Counted from the stretch's first letter, positions 50,395-59,862 are shown. The stretch: 64,000 bases of DNA from Phyllobacteriaceae bacterium (GCA_016711085.1 JADJTR010000001.1:1-64000); one strand, 5' to 3'. A program made the numbers and translations. The notes: generated by a model not told the origin, from the letters alone.

Positions 50395-51090
50395 ATGTTC
50401 AAACAGTTTGTCGCTCTCATTCGCGGCCGTGCCAACGATGCGGCCGAAACGGCGCTCGATGGCGGCGCCATCGTCATCCTGCGCCAGCAGATCCGCGAAG
50501 GCGCCGACGCGGTCAATGCCGCCAAACGCGCCATCGCCATCGCCATCGCGCAGAACGATCAGGAAATCCGCCAATGCGCGGTTATCGAATCGCGCCTTGA
50601 CGATATCGAAACCCGCGCCGTCGCCGCCATCAAGCAGGGCCTGCCGGCCCTTGCCGAGGAAGCGGCCCGGACCATTTCGATGCTCGAAACCGAGCGCGAC
50701 GCGTCCCGAGAGGCGCAACGCACTTTCGATGTCGAAATCAAACGTCTGACCGGTGTCGTCGATGCCGCCGGCGCACGCCTGCGCGAACTGGAACGCGGCC
50801 TGCGCATCGCTTCCGCCGCGGAAAAAGCTCATCGCTTGCGCGAATCCGGGCCTGCCTCCGGCCTGTCGACGCTGCGGGACGCCGAGGCGACGCTTGCCCG
50901 CCTGCGCTCGCGCCAACAGCAAATGGATGTTGCCGCCGATGCGCTCGCCGCCATGGACCGCGACGCCAATCCCGCCACGCTCGCGGAAAAACTGGCCGAA
51001 GCCGGCTGCGGCGCGCCGCTGAAGTCCCGGTCCGCCGATGTCCTCAAACGTCTGACCGAACAGGCCGCCAAGGACCTCGAAGAAGCCTGA
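50395..51090 (+). CDS. PspA/IM30-family membrane-stress protein
   Basis: A 231-aa almost wholly helical coiled-coil protein with an N-terminal amphipathic start (MFKQFVALIRGRANDAAE) like PspA/IM30 (ESCRT-III-like) proteins. These coat and repair stressed membranes. A long Ala/Arg/Glu heptad pattern runs from residue 20 to 190. ATG 50395 has a GGAG Shine-Dalgarno. It is controlled, apparently, by the divergent TetR through three operators. It is followed by a YiaA-like membrane protein 40 nt later. Confidence 0.85.
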   Translation: MFKQFVALIRGRANDAAETALDGGAIVILRQQIREGADAVNAAKRAIAIAIAQNDQEIRQCAVIESRLDDIETRAVAAIKQGLPALAEEAARTISMLETERDASREAQRTFDVEIKRLTGVVDAAGARLRELERGLRIASAAEKAHRLRESGPASGLSTLRDAEATLARLRSRQQQMDVAADALAAMDRDANPATLAEKLAEAGCGAPLKSRSADVLKRLTEQAAKDLEEA

Positions 51091-51130
51091 ACCCCGGACG
51101 CAATCTCAAATCACGGAAAGGAAAACGCTG

Positions 51131-51418
51131 ATGTCGACCCAGCCGCACTTGCTCAAACACTCCGACGCCTGGACCCTGTTCACCATGGTGAGCTTCGGTC
51201 TCGCCGCCGCCATGATGGCGGGAGGCATCTACTTTCTCGAGGCGAGTTTCGCCGCCAAGGGTTTCTACGCCATGGCCGCGATCATGCTGGTGCACACCTC
51301 GATCACCATCACCAAAACGCTGCGCGATGTCGAGGAATCGAACCGCATGATCAACAAGCTCGAGGACGCCAAGACCGAGAAGCTGCTGATGGACATCCAC
51401 AAGGGCGGCGGCCTCTGA
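51131..51418 (+). CDS. YiaA/YiaB-domain inner membrane protein
   Basis: A 95-aa protein with two transmembrane helices (WTLFTMVSFGLAAAMMAGGIYFL and KGFYAMAAIMLVHTSITITKTL) and a conserved DVEESNRMINKLEDAKTEKLL tail, matching the YiaAB domain. Its function is unknown. Its place behind the pspA-like gene suggests it is the membrane partner of that stress protein. Confidence 0.85.
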   Translation: MSTQPHLLKHSDAWTLFTMVSFGLAAAMMAGGIYFLEASFAAKGFYAMAAIMLVHTSITITKTLRDVEESNRMINKLEDAKTEKLLMDIHKGGGL

Positions 51419-51440
51419 CCCGACCGCGAACCGCAGCCTT

Positions 51441-51468
51441 GGCCGCCGGAGAAAATCCGGCGGCCTTT
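51441..51468. terminator. Terminator between yiaA-like and acnX small-subunit genes
   Basis: A 10-bp perfect stem GGCCGCCGGA/TCCGGCGGCC with loop GAAAA (51441-51465) and a TTT tail on the plus strand. It serves the convergent genes on either side. Confidence 0.8.
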
Positions 51469-51473
51469 CGCGC

Positions 51474-51887
51474 CTATTCGCCGTCGATGGCGATGATGCC
51501 GTTATCGCCGATACGTACGGTCTTTTCCGCGTAGATCGCGAACCGCTCCTTTTCCAGCCGCACCGCGACCGGGGTAGGCCAACCCATTTCCCGCGCGGCG
51601 ACCAGCCCGAGCAGCAGGATGGCGTCCGGCTTGTCGAGCACGATCGCCGCCGGCGCCTTGCCGCGATGGACGAGTTCAAGCAGGATTGTCGAAGCGGTGG
51701 ACGATCCGATCGTCGCGGGTATGAACAGCACCTTGTCCGCAATCGACGCGCCGCGCTCGGGGTGGCGCACGTCAATGATCAGGCCGGTGCGCGGATCGAC
51801 CCCGCCCCAGAAACTGATCGGCGCCGTGAGCACGAGCGCCTCGCCCGCGCCCGGAAGTCCGGGAACAAGCACTTCGCCCGACGTCAT
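51474..51887 (-). CDS. Aconitase X swivel-domain (DUF126) subunit
   Basis: A 137-aa small subunit of two-chain aconitase X. The swivel domain reads PISFWGGVDPRTGLIIDVRHPERGASIADKVLFIPATIGSSTAS, with Ser in the GSSTAS loop. Known two-subunit enzymes dehydrate cis-3-hydroxy-L-proline; archaeal relatives act on mevalonate 5-phosphate. The start overlaps the large-subunit stop by four bases (ATGA), consistent with a 1:1 complex. Confidence 0.9.
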   Translation of the reverse strand: MTSGEVLVPGLPGAGEALVLTAPISFWGGVDPRTGLIIDVRHPERGASIADKVLFIPATIGSSTASTILLELVHRGKAPAAIVLDKPDAILLLGLVAAREMGWPTPVAVRLEKERFAIYAEKTVRIGDNGIIAIDGE

Positions 51888-53140
51888 GACGCGCCCCCAA
51901 ATATTGGCCGTCCCGCAACCGCGCTTTCGACGCATTCGGCAAGCGACCCGAACACCACGCCGTAACCGGTGTTGCCCGGCGTGTAATGGGCGAATTTTCC
52001 CGAATTGGTCATCAGCACGCCGTCATCGATGGTTGCGAGGATCGGTGTGACGACAATGCAGGTGTCGACGACGACGATGACGCCCGCGCTCTCCAGTTCC
52101 GCGCGCCAGCCGGCGCGCTCGATATCGGCAAGCGCGTGGCGGCCGGTGCAGGCGTAGAGCGGCACGGCCAGACGCCGACGGCCGATGAGCCGGTGCAGTT
52201 CCGCGAACTCCGCGCTCGACAGGTGCGGACTGCCAATGGCCACCGCATCGATGCGCGCCGCGTCGGAGACGGTGGAAAGCATCCGCCGCGCCTCGTCGAC
52301 CATCACAGGAGTAATGTGGAAAGTCTCCTCCGGCGCTTCGTGGCCAAGCGCGGCCTCGACGGTCGGCGCTTCCGGTGTGATTCCCGCCATGTGGAAAAGG
52401 CCCACTGCGCCGGATGAAGCCGCCGCCGCGCCGAAGGCCTTGAGATGGTCCTCGCTGGCCCGGGCGTTCACGCCGGCCACGACGCCGACAGCGTCGCCTG
52501 CCAAGCGTCCGTAAAGCGCGCCGAGGATCGGCCAGGCGGTCTCCTGAGCGAAGAAAGCGCGATCAAGCCCGGATACGTCGAAGACGAACCGCGCGCGCCG
52601 GTTTTCCAGCCGGTGCAGTCCGGTGTCCGGCGCGCGTCCGGCGATGGCGCAGGCGATGTCAAGGAGATCGCCGTAGCGGTTCGTGCGTGCGCCAAGCACC
52701 GAATTGCAGAAAACGACGGCGTTCGATTCGCCCCAGGCGACGTCGCTGCCCGCCGCCGGGCGGTGTCCCGCCTGGTAGGGTGCGCAGGTCCATGTCGGCG
52801 CGCAGCCGAGATCGAGATAGGCGCGCATCATGCGCCTCGCCATCTCCCGCTCGTGCCCCTCGAGGCGCTGCCGGGAACAGCCGGTCAGATCAAGCGCGCC
52901 GACATTGAGCGTCGTCGGCACGGATACCCTGGCGCCGCCGGCGACCAGCGTTTCGGCGAAGATCGTGCCGGAATCGCCGTGATAAACGGCGCCGTCAATA
53001 TGGGCAGAGGCAATCGGGAGGAGGCGCGCAGCCCCGAGCAGGCGCGCCGCCTCGGCGACGATGCGCAACGCCATCGCCGCGCCTTCGCCCTGCGCGCCAT
53101 CCGCCATGGCGCGTTCGCTGTCGGAAAGCGCCAGCGTCAT
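51884..53140 (-). CDS. Aconitase X catalytic (DUF521) subunit
   Basis: The 418-aa large subunit. The N-terminal half has SAHIDGAVYHGDSGTIFAETL; the cysteine-bearing segments expected to hold the Fe-S cluster are VVFCNSVLGARTNRYGD, YACTGRHALADI and VVDTCIVVTPI. The C-terminus MTNSGKFAHYTPGNTGYGVVFGSLAECVESAV is diagnostic. Probable activity is dehydration of a hydroxyproline, by family. No proline racemase or reductase gene lies beside it. It is coupled to moeB by a four-base overlap. Confidence 0.92.
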   Translation of the reverse strand: MTLALSDSERAMADGAQGEGAAMALRIVAEAARLLGAARLLPIASAHIDGAVYHGDSGTIFAETLVAGGARVSVPTTLNVGALDLTGCSRQRLEGHEREMARRMMRAYLDLGCAPTWTCAPYQAGHRPAAGSDVAWGESNAVVFCNSVLGARTNRYGDLLDIACAIAGRAPDTGLHRLENRRARFVFDVSGLDRAFFAQETAWPILGALYGRLAGDAVGVVAGVNARASEDHLKAFGAAAASSGAVGLFHMAGITPEAPTVEAALGHEAPEETFHITPVMVDEARRMLSTVSDAARIDAVAIGSPHLSSAEFAELHRLIGRRRLAVPLYACTGRHALADIERAGWRAELESAGVIVVVDTCIVVTPILATIDDGVLMTNSGKFAHYTPGNTGYGVVFGSLAECVESAVAGRPIFGGAS

Positions 53141-53898
53141 CTCGGCCGCGCCTTGTAGGCAATGGTGTCGAAACGGGCGGCGAGCGCGTCGTAGAGCAGC
53201 AGACGGCCGATCAGCGGTTCGCCCGCGCCGGTGACAAGCTTGATCGCCTCCATCGCCTGCAACGCGCCGAGCACGCCCGTCAGCGCGCCGATGACGCCGG
53301 CCTCGGCGCAGCTTGGCACGACGCCGGGCGGCGGCGCTTCGGGAAACAGGTCTCGGTATGACGGGTTGGGCGCGCCATCCGCGCCGGTCGAAAAAGGCGC
53401 CAGCACGGTGAGCGATCCGTCGAAGCGGCCGGCGGCGGCGGTGACCAAGGGCTTCGCTTCGGCGGCGCAGGCATCGGCGAGAGCGTAGCGTGTGACGAAA
53501 TTGTCCGAGCCGTCGAGCACGATGTCGTAACCGCGAACCAGCGAGGCCGCGTTTTCGCCGGTCAGCCGCATCGGGTGTTCGACGACCAGGATTTCCGGAT
53601 TGACGCGGACAAGTGCGTCGCGGGCGCTTTGCGTCTTCAGACGCCCGATATCCGGCGTGCCGTGGATGATCTGGCGCTGCAGGTTGGAGAGCGCCACCGT
53701 GTCGTCGTCGACCAAGCCGATCGTGCCGACGCCGGCGGCGGCGAGATAGAGCGCCGCTGGCGCCCCGAGGCCGCCTGCTCCGACAATGAGGACGCGGGCG
53801 CGCTTGAGCCTCTGCTGCCCCGCGCCGCCGATTTCGGCGAGAACGACATGACGGGCGTAGCGTTCCAGTTCTTTCGATGTGAAGGCGGATTCGACCAT
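53137..53898 (-). CDS. MoeB/ThiF-like adenylyltransferase without zinc cysteines
   Basis: A 253-aa E1-like enzyme that adenylates the C-terminus of a ubiquitin-fold sulfur carrier (MoaD/ThiS). The nucleotide loop is LIVGAGGLGAPAALYLA, then DDDTVALSNLQRQIIHG and DGSDNFVTRYALADAC. Where E. coli MoeB has a zinc CxxC (CYRC), this protein has SYRD, and no second CxxC is visible. VVPSCAEAGVIGALTGVLG follows as usual. ATG 53910 is an alternative start. It is linked to acnX on one side and recF on the other. Confidence 0.88.
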   Translation of the reverse strand: MVESAFTSKELERYARHVVLAEIGGAGQQRLKRARVLIVGAGGLGAPAALYLAAAGVGTIGLVDDDTVALSNLQRQIIHGTPDIGRLKTQSARDALVRVNPEILVVEHPMRLTGENAASLVRGYDIVLDGSDNFVTRYALADACAAEAKPLVTAAAGRFDGSLTVLAPFSTGADGAPNPSYRDLFPEAPPPGVVPSCAEAGVIGALTGVLGALQAMEAIKLVTGAGEPLIGRLLLYDALAARFDTIAYKARPR

Positions 53899-53930
53899 GG
53901 GTGCGACCATAGCCGCTTGCCGGCCCGCTG

Positions 53931-55064
53931 TCAGTCGGCGGAAATCGGCGAGACCGTCGCATTGGCGACATGGAAAAATCGGGCGCGTCCGGCGAGCGAC
54001 GAAAACAGGGAATCCTCGGTTCCGGTCGTGAACGCCTGGACATTCAGCTCTTCGACGATGTCGAAAAGGGCGGAGCGGCGCTGGCCGTCGAGATGGGCGC
54101 CGATTTCGTCGAGCAGCAGGATCGGCGCGAAGCCGGCGACGGAACCGACAAGCCGGGCATGGGCGAGAACGATGCCGATCAGCAGGGCTTTCTGTTCGCC
54201 GGTCGAACAGAATTCGGCGGCCATGTCCTTCGGCCCATGCCGCACCAACACATCGGTGCGATGCGGGCCGTCGAGCGTCCGTCCCGCCGCCCGGTCGCGG
54301 TTTCGGCCGTCCCGCAGCCGAAGCCGGAACTCCTCTTCGACATCGCCCGCCGGGCGGCCCGGCGTCGCATCCTCGGGCCAGCCCGAGAGAGCAAGAAGGG
54401 CGCGGGGAAACGGGCTGTCCGCATCGGCCATGTCGGTCAGCGCCGACAACAGGTGCAGCGCCTCGACCCGCGCCGCCGCGATCGCCACGCCGCTTTCGGC
54501 CATTTCCCTCTCGATGGCGTCGAGCCAGGCGGCATCGGCGCGTTCTTCCGCGAGCAGGCGGTTGCGTCCGCGCATCGCCCTTTCGTAGTCGAGGGCGCGC
54601 CGGCCATGGTCGGGATCGATGGTCAGCACCAACCGGTCGAGAAAGCGGCGGCGATCGCCCGCCGGCCCGGTGAACAACCCGTCCAACGCCGGAGTCAGCC
54701 AGATCACCCGCACCCATTCGAGCAGGGCGTCGGCCGATCGGGCATTTGTGCCGTCGATGCGCACGCGCCGCGCGCCTTCGCCCGCTTCGCCGCCGCCGCC
54801 CGCCGCCGTTCCGATCTCGGTTTCGCCGTAAGGGCCGGCCAGCCAGCCGTGAACGGCGAAGCCGGCGGACGAGCCGGCCCGCGCCACTTCGCCATAGGCG
54901 GCGCGGCGCAAACCCCGTCCCGGCGCAAGAAGAGACAACGCTTCGAGGAGATTGGTCTTGCCGGCGCCATTCTCGCCCGCCAGCACCACGCTCGCCGGCC
55001 CGAAATGCAGGTCGAGTCCGCGGTAATTGCGGAAATCATTGAGCTTCAGCCGCGTCACCGACAC
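53931..55064 (-). CDS. recF: DNA replication and repair protein RecF
   Basis: SMC-like ATPase loading RecA at gaps through RecFOR. In 377 aa there is Walker A GENGAGKTN, LLAPGRGLRRA, the D-loop segment and Walker B APILLLDEIGAHLDGQRR, with STGEQKALLI as the ABC-type signature. The start is GTG 55064, with GTG 55058 also possible. It lies 50 nt after dnaN. Confidence 0.95.
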   Translation of the reverse strand: MSVTRLKLNDFRNYRGLDLHFGPASVVLAGENGAGKTNLLEALSLLAPGRGLRRAAYGEVARAGSSAGFAVHGWLAGPYGETEIGTAAGGGGEAGEGARRVRIDGTNARSADALLEWVRVIWLTPALDGLFTGPAGDRRRFLDRLVLTIDPDHGRRALDYERAMRGRNRLLAEERADAAWLDAIEREMAESGVAIAAARVEALHLLSALTDMADADSPFPRALLALSGWPEDATPGRPAGDVEEEFRLRLRDGRNRDRAAGRTLDGPHRTDVLVRHGPKDMAAEFCSTGEQKALLIGIVLAHARLVGSVAGFAPILLLDEIGAHLDGQRRSALFDIVEELNVQAFTTGTEDSLFSSLAGRARFFHVANATVSPISAD

Positions 55065-55114
55065 GCGGGGCGGGGGGCGGGGAGACTATGGCCACCGGAC
55101 GGTCGGACGTCGCG

Positions 55115-56233
55115 TCAGACGCGCATCGGCATCAGCACATAGAGCGCATGCGCGTCGCCGGCGTCGCGGATCAGCGTCGGCGAACCCGCGTCGGCGAGCA
55201 TGAACTCCGCTTCCGAACCGGACAATTGCGCCGCCACGTCGAGCAGGTATTTGGCGTTGAAGCCGATTTCGATCGGGTCGGAGGCGTATCCCGCCGGCAA
55301 TTCCTCCGTCGCGCTGCCGGAATCCGGATTGTTGACCGTCAGGGTCACCTGACCGTCGGCGATGGCGAGTTTCACGGCGCGGCCGCGTTCGGACGAAATC
55401 GTCGAGACGCGGTCGACGGCGGCGGCGAAGCTCTGGCGGTCGAGCGTCAGCTTCTTGTCGTTACCGGTCGGAATGACGCGCTGATAGTCGGGGAAGGTGC
55501 CGTCGATCAGCTTCGAGGTCAGCACGACCGAGCCGATGGTGAAGCGGATCTTGGTCTCCGACAGTTCCGTCGTCACCTTGACGTCCGGCTGGTCGACAAG
55601 CTTTTGCAATTCGTTGACCGTCTTGCGCGGGATGATGACGCCGGGCATCCCCTCCGTGCCGGCGGGCGCCTCCATCTCGGCCCGCGCCAGGCGGTGCCCG
55701 TCGGTCGCGACGGCGCGAAGTTTCAGCACGCCGCCCGTCTCCACCGCGTGCAGGTAGATGCCATTGAGGTAATAACGCGTTTCCTCCGTCGAAATGGCGA
55801 ACTGCGTGCGGTCGATCAACCCCTTCAGGTCGGCCGCATCGAGGCGGAAAATATGGCTGAAGGAACCGGCCGTCAGTTCCGGAAAGTCCGATTGCGGCAG
55901 GCACTGCAATCGGAAACTGGCTCGCCCCGAGGCGACCGTCATCGACTGGCCATTGTCGTCGGTGCGCAGCATGACTTCGGCACCCTCCGGCAATTTGCGC
56001 ACGATGTCGTAGAGCAGATGCGCCGGAACCGTCGTCGCGCCGGACCGTTCCACCTGAGCCGGCGTTGCTTCCGTGATCTCGAGATCAAGATCCGTCGCCT
56101 TCATGTCCAGACTCGCGCCTTCCGCCCGTAACAGCACATTGGACAGGATCGGGATCGTGTTGCGGCGTTCGACCACACGGTGGACGTGGTTCAGGGATTT
56201 CAGGAGGTTGGAGCGTTCAAGGACTACGCGCAT
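55115..56233 (-). CDS. dnaN: DNA polymerase III beta sliding clamp
   Basis: The 372-aa clamp is a dimer around DNA tethering polymerase III. Three clamp subdomains run from MRVVLERSNLLKSLNHVHRVVERRNTIPIL to the C-terminal YVLMPMRV, which includes the M-P-M/V-R peptide-binding pocket end. The order dnaA, dnaN, recF on the minus strand is the standard one. Confidence 0.97.
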   Translation of the reverse strand: MRVVLERSNLLKSLNHVHRVVERRNTIPILSNVLLRAEGASLDMKATDLDLEITEATPAQVERSGATTVPAHLLYDIVRKLPEGAEVMLRTDDNGQSMTVASGRASFRLQCLPQSDFPELTAGSFSHIFRLDAADLKGLIDRTQFAISTEETRYYLNGIYLHAVETGGVLKLRAVATDGHRLARAEMEAPAGTEGMPGVIIPRKTVNELQKLVDQPDVKVTTELSETKIRFTIGSVVLTSKLIDGTFPDYQRVIPTGNDKKLTLDRQSFAAAVDRVSTISSERGRAVKLAIADGQVTLTVNNPDSGSATEELPAGYASDPIEIGFNAKYLLDVAAQLSGSEAEFMLADAGSPTLIRDAGDAHALYVLMPMRV

Positions 56234-56407
56234 GGCCTTCGGGTCTTTCAGGGTGCATCATGCCCGGCGCGCGTGCGGGAGCGATTCCTGCGCGCTCCGG
56301 ACTCTTCGCAAACTGAAGGGATTGCGGGGGAAAGGCAAGCCCGGTCGCCGCGCCGGGGATGCCCGGCGCAACAAACCTTTGGATAAACGCCCGCCGCCGA
56401 AACGATG

Positions 56408-57931
56408 TCAGGATTGGTCGTTGATCATCCGTTTGAGGAGTTCGATTTCCTGGGCGAGGGTCGTGTCGGCGCCCGCCTGCGTTTCGATCTTGCGCACGGC
56501 GTGCAGAACCGTGGTATGGTCGCGGCCGCCGAAGCGCCTGCCGATTTCCGGCAGCGAGCGCATGGTCAGCACCTTGGACAGGTACATGGCGATCTGGCGT
56601 GGCTTGACGATCGTGCGGGTGCGCCGATCGGAAAGCAACTCCACCTTGGACACATTGTAGTGGCGCGCCACGACGCGCTGGATGTCTTCGATGCGCACTT
56701 TGCGGGTTTCACCCGACTTGTAGAGATGCCCGATCACTTCGTCGGCGCGATCGATCGTCATATTCGGTTCGAACGATTGCCGGAAGATCAACTGGTTGAG
56801 CGCGCCTTCCAGTTCGCGGCCAGACCCCGTGACCGTGCCGGCGACATGCTCGAGCAATGCCTCGGGGAAACCGATCGACGGGTCGCTGGCGGCCGCGCTC
56901 GCCAGCCGATCCTTCAGGATCGCCAGACGCATGGCGAAATCCGGCGCCGTCATTTCGAAGGCCACGCCGCCCTGCAGGCGCGAGCGGATCCGGGCGTCGA
57001 GCGACTCCAGCTCCGCGGGCGGACGGTCTGCCGCCACGACGACCTGTTTGGCGCTGTCGAGCAACAAGTTGATCAGATGCCCGAACTCATTCTGGATCGA
57101 TTTGCCCTGCATGAATTGCATGTCATCGATGACCAACAGGTCGATTTCGCGCAAGCGCTCCTTGAAGGTGAGCGCGGTGTTGTCGCGAATTGCCGAGGCG
57201 AAACGCCACATGAAATATTCGGCGGTCAAATAGACCACTTTTTGCGTCGGATTGCGCGCCAGCGCGGCGGCGGCGATCGCCTGCAGAAGGTGGGTCTTGC
57301 CGAGGCCGACGGCGGCATGGATGACGAGCGGATTGAACCGGGCCGCGCTGCTCGCCTGTTCCGCCACGGCGCGCGCCGCCGCGAAGGCGACTCGATTGGC
57401 CGCGCCGTCGATAAAACTGGCGAATGTATAGCGCGGATCGAGCGGCGAGCCGAGCATCGGCGAACGCGGCTCGCCAGCCGGAAGAATATTGCGATTGTCG
57501 GCGACTTTTTCCACGGGGATCGCTGCCTTCGGACGACGATCCGGTTCGCTGTCAACCACCGGCCGGCTCGGCCGCATGGCCGTGCGCACCACGATCTCCA
57601 CCCGCAACAAGCCGGGGATTTCGGCCGACCAGACTTCGGATATCATGCCGAGATAGTGGGCGTTGATCCAGGAACGCAGAAAAGCCGTCGGCACGGAAAG
57701 GCGCACGACGCTGCGCGAAGCCTCATCCAGTTTCATGCGACCGAACCAGCTCGCATAGACATCGGCGCCGAGGCGAGCCCGCAACTGCGACTTGACCCGC
57801 TCGAACGCCGCCTCGAAATTCGCCCGCGCCATTCCGCTTTCCCCCGACATGTGCGCGATCAAGGGCTTGGCCAGGTCCACCTCGCCGATGTCGGCCGCAC
57901 CCGTATCCCGCCGCGCCAGATTGCTCTTCAT
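56408..57931 (-). CDS. dnaA: Chromosomal replication initiator DnaA
   Basis: Binds DnaA boxes at oriC and melts the origin. From ATG 57931 there are 507 aa. Domain I starts near FERVKSQLRARLGADVYASWFGRMKL, and AAA+ domain III carries Walker A GLGKTHLL and Walker B LLVIDDMQF, with RIRSRLQGG. Domain IV holds the signature GRDHTTVLHAVRKIE. The frame stays open to 58192, but homologues start near MKSNLARR. dnaN begins 174 nt after its stop; that gap contains TTATCCAAA (minus strand, 56378-56386), one base from a DnaA box. Confidence 0.97.
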   Translation of the reverse strand: MKSNLARRDTGAADIGEVDLAKPLIAHMSGESGMARANFEAAFERVKSQLRARLGADVYASWFGRMKLDEASRSVVRLSVPTAFLRSWINAHYLGMISEVWSAEIPGLLRVEIVVRTAMRPSRPVVDSEPDRRPKAAIPVEKVADNRNILPAGEPRSPMLGSPLDPRYTFASFIDGAANRVAFAAARAVAEQASSAARFNPLVIHAAVGLGKTHLLQAIAAAALARNPTQKVVYLTAEYFMWRFASAIRDNTALTFKERLREIDLLVIDDMQFMQGKSIQNEFGHLINLLLDSAKQVVVAADRPPAELESLDARIRSRLQGGVAFEMTAPDFAMRLAILKDRLASAAASDPSIGFPEALLEHVAGTVTGSGRELEGALNQLIFRQSFEPNMTIDRADEVIGHLYKSGETRKVRIEDIQRVVARHYNVSKVELLSDRRTRTIVKPRQIAMYLSKVLTMRSLPEIGRRFGGRDHTTVLHAVRKIETQAGADTTLAQEIELLKRMINDQS

Positions 57932-58663
57932 GGTATCCACGCCCCTGTCCCCGCATTCCCGCCCGTTCGCGAAAAGGCGAACAGAAACCACCCCGCCATC
58001 GTGGCAAGGCGAAAAATCCAGTCTTCCTTTGCGCCGCCCCCGGCACCGGCGCGCCCCTTCCCGCGTCACGCGCCAACAGGCGGTTCCGCCGGTCGCGTCG
58101 TGTTGCGAAAAAAGCAACGCCCATCGAAAGGCGCAACCCTTCCCGGCCCGCATATTCACGCAGGACTCACTGAACACCGATGTCCGGGTCACGCAGGGCT
58201 GAACGCCCTTGCTTTCGATGATTGGAAACTAGGAAAACGCGACGGCTCGGGCAAGCCTCCGCGAAACGAAAAATTAACCAAATTCGCGCCAAGGTTGCCG
58301 CGTTGCCGCGGCTTGCAGGGGCAACAGCACGTAAAAACGTTGGGAATCAATTTCTTTCGGCGATCACTCACGTGAAGACGCCTGCGGCATTTTTTTTTTG
58401 CCATTCCGGCTTGACAATACGATTTGCCGGGATTGACGTCGATCTCCGCGCCCGGCTTCGGCAGGCCTCTTGCAAGCCATTGAATATAAACATTTTATCT
58501 TGCTCATGATCGACGGGATCGATACGGCGGACCGTCTGCGCGCCATCCGGATTAATTTGTGTCGGCAAAGCAAGGCGCTATGCCTGACGCAGGGTAAAAC
58601 CGGCATCGGAACATGAAAAAACCCGGCGGTGAGCCGGGTTTGAACAGTCTCGGGATCGGGATT
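57932..58663. other. 732-nt dnaA-rpsT intergenic region
   Basis: I see no credible coding sequence. The dnaA-proximal half is GC-rich. From about 58260 to 58570 it is distinctly AT-richer, with an A/T run at 58390-58399 and the stretch TGAATATAAACATTTTATC near 58481. The rpsT terminator lies at its right end. It presumably holds the dnaA promoter and long leader. I found no clear DnaA-box cluster, so I do not call an origin. Confidence 0.6.
58615..58640 (-). terminator. Rho-independent terminator of rpsT
   Basis: On the minus strand an AACCCGGC stem, loop TCACC and GCCGGGTT are followed by a run of T (complement of the A run at 58615-58620). It begins 24 nt after the rpsT stop. Confidence 0.9.
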
Positions 58664-58930
58664 TCAGGCGCCGAGGGCTTTGACCCGGTGCGCCAGTCGC
58701 GACACTTTGCGCGAAGCGGTATTCTTGTGGAGCACGCCATGGTTGGCTGCCCGCATCAACTCCGGCTGCGCCACCGCGAAGGCGGCTTCGGCCGCGCCCT
58801 TGTCGCCGGCGGCCAAGGCCTCCTCGACTTTGCGGACAAAGGTGCGAACCCGGGAACGGCGGGTGCGATTGACATCGGTGCGGCGGGCGATCTTGCGCGC
58901 TGCCTTCTTGGCCGAAGATGTATTGGCCAT
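58664..58930 (-). CDS. rpsT: Ribosomal protein S20
   Basis: The 88-aa S20 is an early-binding 30S protein. The sequence MANTSSAKKAARKIARRTDVN, RTFVRKVEEALAAGD and LHKNTASRKVSRLAHRVKAL is typical. ATG 58930 is chosen over an in-frame ATG four codons upstream. Location upstream of dnaA is characteristic of alphaproteobacteria. Confidence 0.97.
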   Translation of the reverse strand: MANTSSAKKAARKIARRTDVNRTRRSRVRTFVRKVEEALAAGDKGAAEAAFAVAQPELMRAANHGVLHKNTASRKVSRLAHRVKALGA

Positions 58931-59070
58931 GCTGTTCTTCACTCCGGTCTGGGACGCGCCGTGCGGCGCAAAACAATCGGGCGGCCGCGAGGCCGCCTCA
59001 GTCGGCCGGGCTTATAGTGCAGGCGTTGAAGGCCGTCAACGCGAAAACCTCAAAAAAAGTCCGCGCCGGT

Positions 59071-59839
59071 TCAGCGGTGCCTGAATTGCGCCGGGCGTTT
59101 TTCAACGAAAGCCGACATGCCTTCCTTCTGGTCTTCGAGCGCGAACATCGAATGAAAGAGGCGGCGTTCGAAACGAAGCCCTTCAGCCAGCGTCACCTCA
59201 TAGGCGCGGTTGACCGATTCCTTCGCCATTCTGGTCGCCGGCAGGGAGAAGGAAGCGATTTTTGCGGCGGCCTTCAGCGCTTCGGCAAGCAAATCCGCAG
59301 CCGGGACAATCCGGGCGACGAGGCCGCAGCGCTCGGCTTCCTCGGCCCCCATCATCCGGCCGGTCAGGCAAAGGTCCATCGCCTTCGATTTTCCGACGAT
59401 CCGCGTCAGCCTTTGCGTTCCGCCCATGCCGGGAATGACGCCAAGCGTGATTTCCGGTTGGCCGAATTTCGCCGTATCGGCCGCGATGATGAAATCGCAC
59501 ATCATGGCGAGTTCGCAGCCGCCACCAAGGGCGTAGCCGGCCACCGCCGCGATGATCGGTTTTCTCACCCGGTTCATGGCGTCCCAGTCGGCGAACAGAT
59601 CTGCGGCGTATGCCGAAGCGTAATCGAACGGCTGCATCTCCTTGATGTCGGCGCCCGCCGCGAAGGCCTTTTCCGGTAATGACGATGGCGCCAATCGTAT
59701 CGTCGGCGTCGAACTCCGCCAGCGCGCCGCACAATTCTCGCATGACAATGGTGTTGAGGGCGTTGAGCGCCTTGGGGCGATTGAGCGTGATGACGCCGAC
59801 CCGGCCTTCGCGGTCAACGACAATGGTTTCCAGCGTCAT
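59071..59839 (-). CDS. Enoyl-CoA hydratase, one frame break
   Basis: Crotonase-fold enzyme of about 256 aa hydrating trans-2-enoyl-CoA in beta-oxidation. It starts MTLETIVVDREGRVGVITLNRPKALNALN at 59839 after GGGAG. The frame shifts near 59672, then continues KAFAAGADIKEM (oxyanion-hole segment), YALGGGCELAMMCDFIIAAD and FGQPEITLGVIPGMGGTQRL, with both catalytic Glu positions present. It lies between mutM and rpsT, as in many alphaproteobacteria. Confidence 0.9.
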
Positions 59840-59862
59840 GGCATGCTCCCTGAACCGTATAG

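Noticed and set aside
56378..56386. TTATCCAAA on the minus strand between dnaN and dnaA as an origin element
   Set aside because: It is a single site one base off the DnaA-box consensus, with no cluster or AT-rich unwinding element around it.
57932..58663. Chromosomal origin in the rpsT-dnaA gap
   Set aside because: I found no DnaA-box cluster. In this order the origin is usually away from dnaA.
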